A model generated the notes under the pieces. The model did not search any database, was not told where the DNA came from, and saw nothing but the letters and a program-made list of their open reading frames with translations. Of a stretch of DNA of 64,000 nt, positions 25,601 through 34,900 are shown piece by piece. Positions within the stretch are counted from its first letter, which is position 1; each line of letters starts with the position of its first letter. The stretch covers positions 372,001 through 436,000 of the forward strand of contig CAWGXG010000006.1 in the NCBI GenBank assembly GCA_963826505.1. The letters are read 5' to 3'. The position numbers and the translations under genes are program-made. The stretch is from CAWGXG01 sp963826505. Its GTDB lineage: Bacteria > Chloroflexota > Anaerolineae > Aggregatilineales > Aggregatilineaceae.

Positions 25601-27360
25601 GCGCGCGCCTGGGTCGCGGCAGGGAGGGCGGAGAGCGTGTCGGGTGACAGGACCTGCAGCGTTTCGTAACTCAGGTTGTCGAAAAAGCCGTCCTCATACC
25701 CGGCGAGAAATTCTAACACATCGGCGGAAACGTCTGACAGCAGCAGTGCGGCCATCGGCGTTGTCGCCGCCATATTGAGGATCATCGAAGGCGGCGTGCC
25801 GGGAACCCGCAGCAGGTCATCGGCGGTATTCATTTCGCCGACCTCAGGCATCGCTGCCGCAAACACAGCCCAACTGGCAGGTAGGGCTGGGCCTTCTACG
25901 ATAGCGGGCTGTTCGTTGCTGCCGGCGTTCCCGGACCCAGCATCGGCGCTTGGGGTGGTTGAGCTGGGAGCAGCTTCGCCCCCAGTGGCCGGAACCTCAG
26001 CCGCCACCGGCTGCAATCCTTCTTCTTCCAGAGCCGCGTTGAGCAGGTCGGGCCGGATGGTTTCGCCGCCGCTGACGTTCACGTCCGCGATCACGTTGAG
26101 CGATTCAATCTGGGGAGCGATTTCGTTTTCCACCAGGTGACGCAGATCCGTCTGCGTGAGTCCCGTCTCTTTCGCGCTAATGCTGATGACGCCCAGGGGC
26201 AAATCATCGAAGCTGAAGGTGATCAACTGCGGCGGGTTGAACTTCCATTCGTCCGGGAGCGGAGCGTCGCGCGGCGCGTCTGTTCCGGCCAGCGCCTGCG
26301 CCACCAGCACAGTAGCGATCTGGTTCTGCTCGTCCTGTTTGAAGACGCTCAGATAGTCTTCCGGCAGCCGGACATTGTCCGCCAATACGCCATCAATCCC
26401 AGCGTGAAAATGGGTCAACAACGCGGCCATCGCGTCGCCGTCGAGATAGGCGAGCATGGAGCAGCTATCGCCGTCGCTGACGGTTGTAGCCGTGTCGGCG
26501 GCATGCGCGCGGCACTGGTCTTCAATACCGAGGATCAGCGTCATATCGTTCAGCGTCAGGTCGCTGATGCGTCCCAGCGGCCCCTTGATGATGCCGTCTG
26601 TCAAGAAATCATTGAACAGGTCGGCCAGATTTCTGACTCCCGTGAGTTCCGCCAGATCCTGGGCGGTGGCGAAACGATCCATCTGCCAGCTCTGCGGCAG
26701 GGCGGGAGGCGCGACGGTCGCCAGATCGGGTACCTCTTGAGGCGTGCCCACGGCTTTGGCGCGCAGGTCTTCCGCCAGGAGGGGGTCGAGTGTCGCAAAC
26801 GCGCTATCGGGCAGCGCGCCTAATACCTCCGGCGAGAAATACTGCCAGACTTCGTTATCCAGCAGCGGCAGAAAACCCACGTCTTCCGCTGCGGCATAGG
26901 CATAGAGATAGAGAATCACATCGGGCGTAAGGTCGCCGATCATGTCACCCGCCGTCATGCCATCAGGCAGTGTCACGACGCGCAGCGGGAGTTTGACCGC
27001 TTCGAGGGCAGCACGCAGATCGCTGCTCACCTGCTCCTGGTCCAACCCGAACTCGTTGGAAAACTGGGCAAACATCACGCCGGTGGTCGTCGTGGTTTCA
27101 GTATTGAGGATGTCTTTGTTCCCTGCGGCCCCGTCTTCAATAGGAACCGTATAGGCTTGAAGCATCAGGTTGCCGTCCGTGTTGCCGTTGCTTTGGGCAA
27201 CCGCAAATGTCGAGGGCACGGCAATATCGGGCAGCAGTTCGACTTTGAGACTCAGAGCCGAATAGATGCCCAATCCTAGCAGTAAAACGGTGATCGTAAT
27301 CGCAATCCATTTGAAACGAATCGACAGGCGTGTGATCGAATTGAAGAAGTTTTTTCCCAT
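22633..27360 (-). CDS. RND-family (HAE1/AcrB-like) transporter with large repeated extracytoplasmic inserts
   Basis: 1575 residues; ordinary AcrB relatives have about 1040. One helix near 18-38, then a very long first periplasmic part, then the AcrB core: LGAIMAVIVILIFLSFSFRS (about 916-935), the helix-4 proton-relay motif GRVVDDAIVVLENIY (about 1006-1020), VVFLPIGLFGGVIGAFFLPF, and a second half ending in helices with GIVVTNAIVLIDLVQ. Extra sequence lies at about 126-390 and 470-845. It holds repeats: PALPxSW at 219, 491 and 731; LTPDV-like segments at 144, 544, 649 and 787, mostly followed by a phenylalanine-rich LSPxVLxALP motif. No membrane-fusion or TolC-type gene is adjacent, so it may pump substrates or lipids alone. 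The reading frame is intact. Confidence 0.88.
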   Translation of the reverse strand: MGKNFFNSITRLSIRFKWIAITITVLLLGLGIYSALSLKVELLPDIAVPSTFAVAQSNGNTDGNLMLQAYTVPIEDGAAGNKDILNTETTTTTGVMFAQFSNEFGLDQEQVSSDLRAALEAVKLPLRVVTLPDGMTAGDMIGDLTPDVILYLYAYAAAEDVGFLPLLDNEVWQYFSPEVLGALPDSAFATLDPLLAEDLRAKAVGTPQEVPDLATVAPPALPQSWQMDRFATAQDLAELTGVRNLADLFNDFLTDGIIKGPLGRISDLTLNDMTLILGIEDQCRAHAADTATTVSDGDSCSMLAYLDGDAMAALLTHFHAGIDGVLADNVRLPEDYLSVFKQDEQNQIATVLVAQALAGTDAPRDAPLPDEWKFNPPQLITFSFDDLPLGVISISAKETGLTQTDLRHLVENEIAPQIESLNVIADVNVSGGETIRPDLLNAALEEEGLQPVAAEVPATGGEAAPSSTTPSADAGSGNAGSNEQPAIVEGPALPASWAVFAAAMPEVGEMNTADDLLRVPGTPPSMILNMAATTPMAALLLSDVSADVLEFLAGYEDGFFDNLSYETLQVLSPDTLSALPAATQARAAAPPLGQFWQRLATEPELSDQRLITAADLVAFGDGAAATLNQIAVDTPQAMSFFAIRLINDLTPDVVTYLLAEETDFLANLAPQTLCYFAPEVLNLAQVADYVQTVADAPCDLTGIVQGSVPSAAQSLTDTSTTTDRIIDPAAPALPASWAGITGFVGATELDTADDLFYSSSNGRYRTPSELLDEFATPRGASYLQALTADVLIYVSDCSQGQLCEDGFFDKLSPAVWKYISDETARGLPESAQALREAALLGTYTPKETVTRTNGNNSLILEVYRKAGTNTVSAWGDVENTLADLRKAHPGVDISVAFQQAGFIKESISGVAREGGLGAIMAVIVILIFLSFSFRSTLVTAISIPTSIAMAFVVMRWVPSTVHGALLPLSNDATGMTKEFLAFALRLFPESVTLNIMTLSGLTVAVGRVVDDAIVVLENIYRNVQNGDDQLQAVLRGTRDVSLAIFAATVTTVVVFLPIGLFGGVIGAFFLPFGLAVTYALLASFVVAITIVPLFAFLFIKRSSLPEPRESRMESGYRVVIRWALDHRWAVIGIATVVFLAGMFILANRPSAFLPSFGEPTINIAVSLPGEINGTPTSIATTDAKVRRLEQYILGLDGVETVRTTVGDNGQSSFFGPATITESAATLTIATKTQDDLKRLTPLIRQQAENIFNDLNHDGTPDSPQNYVTVSGTAASEQGFGGLSILVSGDPDNPPTLAELKQYDATIIAALESVDGIANVKSNLSLVTNNGGDVSQTYIRVDGVPAVQYTGELETQDTLGVTNQALEKVRSLDLPANFTVGQGFASELQSEGFKQMIAAMGIAVLIVYLVMVLTFGSFVHPVTILFSLPLAIVGAAVGLAVTGRVLGLSSMVGLLMLVGIVVTNAIVLIDLVQSNRKERGMDAKAALINGGSTRLRPILMTAIATMFALLPLAIGLSGGAIVAAELGTVVIGGLFSSTLLTLIVVPVVYSLFNQGQTAAGHFILKRLRRSSSTKSG

Positions 27361-27663
27361 GAGTGTTCCTTGCTATTTTGGTGAACTTGGAAGACCCGGA
27401 GCGTCTCTGAGCGGAACTGCAAGCGTGACTGTAACCTTCGAGCCGGGAAATTCATAAACGTCGGGCCGTTATTATAGAAACCAAGCCATAAGACTGCCAT
27501 GGTGATTATGACAGAATGGTCTGTAGGATGTGAAACCGGCATGGTAATCAACCATAACCCGCGCTCACCATGATGCTATCAAGTTAGTGAACTTCCGACT
27601 TGTCGAACCCACTTTGGTGCTATACTACCCGCAGCATCTACGTTGGAACAAGGAGAGACTGCG
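27361..27663. other. Divergent intergenic region
   Basis: 303 bases between the RND transporter (leftward) and the GH18 gene (rightward). It must contain both promoters; TATACT at 27621-27626 is a possible -10 for the GH18 gene, but no good -35 matches. No coding sequence, repeat or operator palindrome was seen. Confidence 0.3.
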
Positions 27664-28884
27664 ATGGGCAAGCGCTTCCTGATTCTTGCCGGGGTGTTGC
27701 TGCTGATTGGAATGCCGATCCTGCCTTCTGCTGCGGCCCAACAATCCCCACAGCGCATCATCGGCTATTACACGTCCTGGAGCATCTATGCCCGGTCGTA
27801 TTTTGTGACCGATATTCCGGCCGACAAACTGACTCACATCAATTACGCCTTCGCCAATGTTTCTGACGCTGGCGAATGCACAGTAGGGGATGAGTGGGCG
27901 GATACACAGTACAGTTATCCTAACGATCCCGCGGACGCGCCCTACCTCGGTAATTTCAATCAATTGAACGTACTCAAAGAGCAGTATCCCCACCTCAAGA
28001 CGCTGTTGTCTGTCGGTGGGTGGACGTGGTCCGACCATTTCTCGGATGCGGCGCTCACTGCTGAGTTGCGCGCGAATTTTGCGCGGTCCTGCGTGGCGCT
28101 GATGACGAAGTACGGGTTTGATGGCCTCGATATCGACTGGGAATACCCGGTCAGCGTGGGGCTGAACCCAGACATTGGACGTGCTGAGGACACGGAGAAC
28201 TTTACCTTGCTGTTGGCGGAATTGCGCGCCCAACTCGACGCGCAAGGCCAGCAGGATGGAGACGTGCATTACCTGCTAACAATCGCGGCTCCGGCGGGGC
28301 GTGCCCGCTACAGCGTCATTCAGCTCGACCAGATTTACCCCTATCTCGACTGGATCAACGTGATGGCCTACGACTTTCATGGCGGGTGGGAAGCAACAAC
28401 CAACTTCAACGCGCCCCTGTATGCGACGTCTGCTGATCCGAATCCGGACGATGCGTCTCTGAATGCTGACGCGGCCATGCAAGCGTATGTGGCCGCTGGC
28501 GTGCCTGCCGAAAAACTGGTGATGGGCGTTCCATTTTATGGGCGGGGTTGGTCCGGCGTGTCGGACGTCCAAAATGGACTGTTCCAGCCATCTGACGGTC
28601 TGCCCGCCGGGACATGGGAGACCGGAGTGTTCGACTACAGCGATCTCGAAGCCAACTACCTGCCGACCTTCACTCGCTACTGGCAGGATGAGGCGGGCGT
28701 GCCGTGGCTGTATAGCCCCGACGAACAGATCATGATCAGCTATGACGATCCCGACTCTATGCGCCTCAAAGCCGCGTACGTCAAAGATCGTGGCATGGGT
28801 GGCATCACGTTCTGGGAATTGAGCGGCGACACCAGCGCGCACGCCCTGGTGAATGCGCTCTACGCGCAATTCAATGCAAATTGA
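27664..28884 (+). CDS. Secreted glycoside hydrolase family 18 (chitinase-like)
   Basis: 406 residues. The signal peptide is residues 1 to about 24 (LILAGVLLLIGMPILPSAAA, then QQSPQ). The GH18 barrel is complete: IIGYYTSWSIYARSYFVTDI, LLSVGGWTWSDHFS, the catalytic DGLDIDWEYP with proton donor E160, WINVMAYDFHGGWE and GGITFWELSGDTS. An insertion-domain segment MGVPFYGRGWSGV is also typical of subfamily A chitinases. It should cut chitin or chito-oligosaccharides outside the cell. Start at 27664 is chosen over an upstream ATG at 27643 because AGGAGA lies 7 bases before it and the signal peptide begins with MGKRF. It is monocistronic. Confidence 0.9.
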   Translation: MGKRFLILAGVLLLIGMPILPSAAAQQSPQRIIGYYTSWSIYARSYFVTDIPADKLTHINYAFANVSDAGECTVGDEWADTQYSYPNDPADAPYLGNFNQLNVLKEQYPHLKTLLSVGGWTWSDHFSDAALTAELRANFARSCVALMTKYGFDGLDIDWEYPVSVGLNPDIGRAEDTENFTLLLAELRAQLDAQGQQDGDVHYLLTIAAPAGRARYSVIQLDQIYPYLDWINVMAYDFHGGWEATTNFNAPLYATSADPNPDDASLNADAAMQAYVAAGVPAEKLVMGVPFYGRGWSGVSDVQNGLFQPSDGLPAGTWETGVFDYSDLEANYLPTFTRYWQDEAGVPWLYSPDEQIMISYDDPDSMRLKAAYVKDRGMGGITFWELSGDTSAHALVNALYAQFNAN

Positions 28885-29228
28885 TCGCTCTCAGGCTCAC
28901 GCAGGCCGGGGTGAGGATCAACCCACCCCGGCAATGATTCCTGCCCCTCTTTTCGCGTCAGACAGTTGGATCGGATAGCCCAAACAGCCTCTGGTTGCCG
29001 GTCAACTTCTTGAACGCGATTGCCCACCGAAATCACCAGAATCCTCGCGAATGAGTCGGAAACCAACGAATTTTCCGTGTGCATAGGTGCATGGGCTTGG
29101 ACCGAGAATTTGTCTCTTGGGTAACTGATGCTGCGATAATCACATCATACACAGCGTAACGGTTCCAGTATGAGTTGAATGAATCTATTCAACCTCCCCG
29201 CTAGAGCCCTATTTTATGGAGGAGCACC
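28885..29228. other. Intergenic region with a terminator-like hairpin
   Basis: 344 bases without a gene. GCCGGGGTG (28905-28913) pairs exactly with CACCCCGGC (28924-28932) shortly after the GH18 stop; there is no T-run, so termination is uncertain. GGAGG at about 29218 is the ribosome site of the patatin gene. Nothing else was recognised. Confidence 0.4.
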
Positions 29229-30395
29229 ATGAAACTCGGACTCGCGTTATCCGGTGGCGGATTCCGCGCCACGGCCTACCACCTCGGCGTGTTGGCAAGA
29301 CTGGCCGAAGAAGACCTCCTCAAGGATGTGAGCGATCTCTCGACCGTGTCCGGCGGGAGCTTGTGTATTGGAATGGTCTTCGCTATCAACGATTTTCATT
29401 GGCCAAGCAGCCAGGAATATCTTGAAAAGGTCGTCCCGCAGGCTCGCCTCCACATGACCACGTACAACCTCCAGACCGGGCTGTTGCAGCGTCTGCTGAG
29501 AGCACCGTGGCGAATCTTTCAGTCCAAAGCTAAAGACCTGTCGCTGCTGATGCGCGAGAAATGGGGTGTTACGGCCAGCCTCAAGGATTTACCCGCTTCT
29601 CCCCGCTGGATGATCAACGCGACGTGTTACGAGACCGGCAAAAATTGGCGCTTTGAGCGTTTCCGCATGGGGGATTACGTGGTTGGCTATACCAACGATG
29701 TGGATATTCCTTTGAGCGACGCGCTGGCGGCTTCGGCAGGGTTTCCCGGTCTGATCGGGCCGCTGGAGCTCAAAACGACAGACCGGTCATGGTACCAATA
29801 TATCCAACACCCGGAGGCGATCAGCAACGCGGATGAACCCAAGTCAGCGCCCGCCCGCAAGACCGAACCCATCACCCCGGCCTTTAAGCGCGTGCATTTG
29901 TGGGACGGCGGCGTGTACGATAACCAGGGACTCGAAGCGCTGCACGATTTCAACACCGGCTGGCGCGCAGGCATCGACTTTCTGGTGATCAGTGATGGTT
30001 CGGGCAAGCCAAAACCGGAAGCCTACCACCTTGGGGCCCAGGTGTTTCTGCGCATTATCACCGGAATATTGATGGACCAGGTTCGCTCGCTCAGAGCACG
30101 GGCGATCTTCGAGCGCATTCAGGATCATGGCGACAAGGGCGTCTATCTGACGATCGGCAACTCTTGCGGCGAGGTGCTTGCCGATGCGGATCGGGAGGCC
30201 GATCGTGCTGAGTTGTGCCAGGAGTGTCTCAGCGAGAGCGACGCCCGGCGCGCGGGCGATTTTCCCACAGTGATCCGGCAGCTTACGTCGAGCGAATTCG
30301 AGCTGCTCTACCGGCATGGGTACGAGGTGGCCGACTACACACTCGTTGGCTACTATCCCGACCTGTTCAAGCACGTAGCCTATAAGAATGCCTAG
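29229..30395 (+). CDS. Patatin-like phospholipase/esterase
   Basis: 388 residues, no signal peptide, probably cytosolic or membrane-peripheral. The oxyanion loop is LALSGGGFRATAYHLG (residues 5-20). The nucleophile elbow is STVSGGS (S41), lacking the first Gly of the common GxSxG form. The catalytic dyad aspartate is D226 in LWDGGVYDNQG. These three elements define patatin (Ser-Asp dyad) hydrolases, which remove acyl chains from membrane lipids. The insert between serine and aspartate has SDALAASAGFPGLIGPLELK, also typical (SxAxPG-like). It stands alone, and its physiological lipid is not indicated. Confidence 0.85.
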   Translation: MKLGLALSGGGFRATAYHLGVLARLAEEDLLKDVSDLSTVSGGSLCIGMVFAINDFHWPSSQEYLEKVVPQARLHMTTYNLQTGLLQRLLRAPWRIFQSKAKDLSLLMREKWGVTASLKDLPASPRWMINATCYETGKNWRFERFRMGDYVVGYTNDVDIPLSDALAASAGFPGLIGPLELKTTDRSWYQYIQHPEAISNADEPKSAPARKTEPITPAFKRVHLWDGGVYDNQGLEALHDFNTGWRAGIDFLVISDGSGKPKPEAYHLGAQVFLRIITGILMDQVRSLRARAIFERIQDHGDKGVYLTIGNSCGEVLADADREADRAELCQECLSESDARRAGDFPTVIRQLTSSEFELLYRHGYEVADYTLVGYYPDLFKHVAYKNA

Positions 30396-30722
30396 AGTTT
30401 TCAACCGTCGCAACTGCCGCCCCTGTCTTCAGGATGCAGCGTCTAGATGACGCAGAACATCGCACGGTGGCAGGGGTTGGCTAGTGACGGAGACTGAAAA
30501 TTACCGGGTTCCCCTTCAAACGCACCGCGACTCGATGCCAAAATACACGCGTTCCTCACGGGTGACATCGCGAACATTGCGATTGTCACGGCTCCTCGCC
30601 AAGCGCTCATACAGCGATCAATGGGCGATTTCGCTTTAAATACAAATCGCGCTGCTGCGTTATACTTGGCGTGCGTATCTGTATTTGAGGAGTCATAACT
30701 TCCCACGCTGGGGGAGGGCGTC
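30396..30722. other. Intergenic region upstream of the MFS gene
   Basis: 327 bases. It contains an imperfect hairpin (GTGACA at 30562-30567 with TGTCAC at 30584-30589, inner CGC/GCG) and a possible -10 TATACT at 30661-30666, with no convincing -35. A reading frame on the opposite strand is not believable as a gene. Confidence 0.3.
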
Positions 30723-31976
30723 ATGTCCTGGAAACGTCCATTCTTCACGTTATGGATCGGGCAGGCGTTTTCATTGTTGGGCAGCCAAATCGTGCAGTTT
30801 GCGCTGGTGTGGTGGCTGACCAAAACTACCGGTTCGGCGGAGGTGTTGGCGACTGCATCGTTGGTTGCGCTTCTGCCGAATGTCTTTCTCAGCCCAGTAG
30901 CGGGTGCCCTGATCGATCGCTGGAATCGACGCACGGTGATGTTTGTGGCCGACAGCGCGGTCGCTTTGGTGACTCTCGTGCTGATCGGTGTCTTCGCTAT
31001 GGGCGAAGCGCGGCCCTGGATTATCTATTTGGCCATGTTGGGGCGGGCGACGGGCGGCGTTTTTCAAATGCCCGCCATGAATGCGTCCACGTCGCTGATG
31101 GTTCCCAAGGCGGAATTGGGACGCGTGCAGGGGATGAACGCCGCTCTCAACGGAGCCATGACGATTGTTGCGCCACCGTTGGGCGCGTTGCTGATTGAAG
31201 CACTGCCCATGCAGGTGGTACTCTCAGTAGATACCTTGACGGCGGTGTTGGGCATTGGCGCGTTAGCGCTGGTCTACATACCACAGCCGGTACGTGCTGC
31301 CGCGCCCGGCGCGCTCAATCTGCGGCGTGACCTCGCGGAAGCGCTGCGTCATATGCACGGTATGCCAGGTATGATGATCCTGGTGTCGATGGCGGTGGCG
31401 ATAAATTTCGTCCTTATCCCAGCTGGAACACTCCTCCCGCTGCTGGTCAAGGATCATTTCGGCGGGAATGCCGAAGCATTCGGCTGGATGGAGTCCTTCT
31501 TTGGGATGGGTGTAGTCGCTGGGGGCGTTGTGTTGAGCGTGTGGGGCGGCTTCAAGCGAAAAATCGTCACCTCCCAGGTCGGGCTGGTCGGCATCGGAAT
31601 CGCTCATGTCGTGTTGGGTATCACGCCGGGCACGCTGTTCGAGATCGCGTTGGCATCGGTTTTCGTATCCGGGTTCATGATGTCATTCAATGGAGCTGCC
31701 TACGCTGTCCTGCAAACCACTATCGCGCCTGAAATGCAGGGACGTGTGTTCACCCTGATCGCGAGCCTGACCACGGGAATAGCCCCGTTGAGTCTGGCTG
31801 TGGCCGGGCCGCTGGCGGAGCAGCTTGGCGTGCGGTTTTGGTATGTTGCAGGCGGTGCAGTGTGTATGCTGATGGGATCAATCGCGCTGACGATCCCCTC
31901 TGTCGTGAATGCAGAGCAGCTTGCAGCGGAGAAACTTGCAGCAGAACATTCGGCGATCCTGGCGGGACAGACCTGA
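30723..31976 (+). CDS. MFS transporter, MFS_3 (enterobactin-exporter/macrolide-efflux-like)
   Basis: 417 residues with about 12 hydrophobic segments. The first helix region FFTLWIGQAFSLLGSQIVQF and following WWLTKTTGSA are characteristic of the MFS_3/MefA-EntS group. The conserved loop between helices 2 and 3 reads AGALIDRWNRRTVMFVADS, the MFS motif A. Proton-driven export of a hydrophobic compound is the usual role; the substrate cannot be told. The start has GGGAGG upstream. It is convergent with the cyclase-like gene, with only 12 bases between stops. Confidence 0.88.
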   Translation: MSWKRPFFTLWIGQAFSLLGSQIVQFALVWWLTKTTGSAEVLATASLVALLPNVFLSPVAGALIDRWNRRTVMFVADSAVALVTLVLIGVFAMGEARPWIIYLAMLGRATGGVFQMPAMNASTSLMVPKAELGRVQGMNAALNGAMTIVAPPLGALLIEALPMQVVLSVDTLTAVLGIGALALVYIPQPVRAAAPGALNLRRDLAEALRHMHGMPGMMILVSMAVAINFVLIPAGTLLPLLVKDHFGGNAEAFGWMESFFGMGVVAGGVVLSVWGGFKRKIVTSQVGLVGIGIAHVVLGITPGTLFEIALASVFVSGFMMSFNGAAYAVLQTTIAPEMQGRVFTLIASLTTGIAPLSLAVAGPLAEQLGVRFWYVAGGAVCMLMGSIALTIPSVVNAEQLAAEKLAAEHSAILAGQT

Positions 31977-31988
31977 TCTTGTGGCGGT

Positions 31989-34900
31989 CTAGCTTTCGTT
32001 TGCCCCATTGCTGCTCGTCAGCCGTTCATTCAGCGCGGCAACGTCTTGCAGAAGCGACTCGAGCCGTCCTCCACCTGCGATGACCATGCCGGATAACGAG
32101 GGCAGCTCAGGCGGCGGGAATGCGCAGATTCCGCCGAGCGTGGTGTAACGCTCGCGGTACTCGGCCTTCGAAGTGCGGACGTAAAGCGTCTCGTACAGCG
32201 CGATTGCGTCTTGGCGCAGATCTTCATCAGAGGGAGCCAGCCGCCAACGTTCATAACGTAGCGCCGCCTGTTCGTCGTCGCCCGGCCATTCGGTGAGCAT
32301 CGTCTGGAGTTGACCATCCGCGGCGGATGCGTCGATCTGCTGGCGTTTGACTTTCAGCCGGATCGCGGCCAGCTGCGTGCTGAACTCGGTGTCCTTGCGT
32401 CCGATGCGCGTCGCGATCGCCATCGCTTCGTCATTCAGCGCCTGGGCATCCTGCCAGCGCTCCTGGTCGCAGCGCAGTTCGGCCAACCCATAGAGATGTT
32501 CGCACAGGAAATAGGGGATGTTGACGGCGCGTGCGAGGTCCACGGCCAGCAGGAAGCATTGCTCCGCCTCGGCGATACGTCCCTGAGCCGCGTACAAAGC
32601 CGCGACGTTGCCCACCGAAAGCAGGATCATGGCCAGATCGCCCAACTCGCTGACGATCTGCGAGAGACTGCTCATAACACGCCAGCGCGCGCTCGTAGTC
32701 GCCATGCAGACGATAAACCTCCCCGCTGTTCCCGACGATGACCCCGGCAGCGCGCAGGAAGCCCATTTCGTTGGCGCTGTGCAGCGCCCGGTCGAAATAC
32801 GTCAGCGCCTGAGCGTAGTCTCCTCGCTCGCCGTGTAACAGGCCGATATTGCCTGTCGCATAGAGCATGCCCTGGCGATTTCCCTGGTCCTCGGCGATCT
32901 GGAGCTGCTGCTCGTAACAGTTCAGCGCCTGGTCGAGTTCTCCCGTCCGGGAATACACGATTCCCATGTTGCCCACCGCGTCCCCCACGCCAGCCTGATC
33001 ATCGTGCGAAGAAGCGATATCCAGTTGGCGCTCGAACTGTGCGAGAGCACTCGCATGATCGCCCTGCTCCCAATAGACATAGCCAATATAACCGGCCGTC
33101 TGCGCCATGCCCTGCCAGTCGCCCAACTGCTCGAACTGATCCTCGGCGCGCACCAGCCAGGAGTACGCCTCGTCATACGCTTTTTTGTTCCACAACAGAT
33201 GCCCCAGGGCGCTCTGACACTGCGCCTGAAGATGCGGTTCCGCGGCTGACTCGGCCAGAGCCATCGCGCCCCGATAATGATCGTCCGCCGCGTCCCACTG
33301 GCCGGTTAACTGGCAGATATCGCCCAGTTTGCGCTTCAGGTCAGCCTGCTCTGCCTCCGAACACAGCGATAAGGCGCGCTCAAAATACGTCACAGCGGCA
33401 TCATTCGCGTAGGCGGCCATGGCCGCGTCTCCGGCCCGCACAAAGTACACCCGCTGTTTGTCGGTGTTGTGGCTGCGCCCGTAATGCAGGGCGAGAACGT
33501 CCAGGTAGCGCTCGAGCGTCTCCGGATAGGTTTGCTCGATGAACTGCCCAACCTGTTCGTGCAGTGTAGCGCGCATGGCGAAGGCCAGAACTCTCGTAAG
33601 CAACCTCCTGGGTCATCACGTGCTTGAAAATGTACTCAAGTTCCGGTTCCGGCCTGTCGAGCGGAGTGAGGTCAAGCCGGCTGAGCGAGGTCAGAACGTG
33701 CTGGACCTCTTCGTCAGTTCCCACCGGCGGATACGCGCCCCGGATCCAACGCGCCCTGAAGGTGCGGCCGATCACGCTGGCTACTTTGAGCGTGGTCTTC
33801 TCGTTTTCCTGCAACCGGTCGATGCGGCTCATGATCAGGTTGTGCAGGCTATCCGGCAGATCGAACTGCTGCCACGCATTTTGATCCTGAGGATCGATCT
33901 CCCGATCGTGAATCAAGTTGATCATTTCCTCAATGTAAAACGGGTTGCCCTGCGCCTTGGCAGTGACCCGGTCGACCAGCTCCGGCGGGGCCGGGCTACC
34001 AGCGCCAAACAACTGCCTGAGCTTGAGGTCAATGAGCTGGTGGGCTTCCTCCGGTGCAAACTCGGTCAGGTGTATTTCGTCGACCGGGGCGAACGGCTTC
34101 AGATTTTGAAGTGGGTGGGCGTCCTGGCCGGGGGGCCGGTAAAGCAGCACGAACATGACCGGCAGATCGTGGATGTTCCGTCCAATGAACTCGACCAACT
34201 CCTGCGAAAGCGGATCAATCCATTGGCAGTCTTCCAGAAAGATCGCCAAGGGTTGCGTTTCCGCCCGTGTGCGGAGGCATGTGAGCAAGAGCGATTGCAG
34301 CAGATCGACGCGCAGCCGGGCATCCAGCGGGGCGGTGAACTCATTGTCGGGCAGAGCGACATTCAGCACGCTGCCCAGCAGCGGCAGGCGCTGCACCAAA
34401 GCCACGTCGATCCCCATCAGCGTGTCTTCCAGATGGTCACGCAGAACTTCATCGGGCCATTCTGTGTCGATCTCGAAAAACGCCGCCCATATCGACTGCC
34501 AGACCAGGTAGCTGATGTTGGTGCCGTACGATTCACAGCCGCCGCTCAGACACAAAAACCCCTGCTCGGCCGCGGCCTGGTCGATAGCATACTTCAGGCG
34601 CGATTTCCCCATCCCTGCCTCGGCGCTGATTCCGATGATGCAGCCTGCGCCCCGTTGCACGTCGTCGAATTTCTGGCGAACCTGTTGAAGCTCGGCCTGC
34701 CGCCCGATCATAGGCAGCGCATAGCCCACGGCGCGCTGCGCGGTACTTCCCGGAGGGCGCATACCGCGTACCTCGTACACCTGGACCGGCTCGGATTTCC
34801 CCTTCACCCGGATGGGTTCCAGTTCTACAGGGTCAAAAGTATGGAGCACTCTACGCCGCACTGCATCGCTGATCAACACCTGGTGGGGTCGGGTGGCCTG

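Noticed and set aside
30443..30934. 163-residue minus-strand frame between patatin and MFS genes
   Set aside because: Half of it lies opposite the MFS start; there is no ribosome site, and composition is unlike a real protein.
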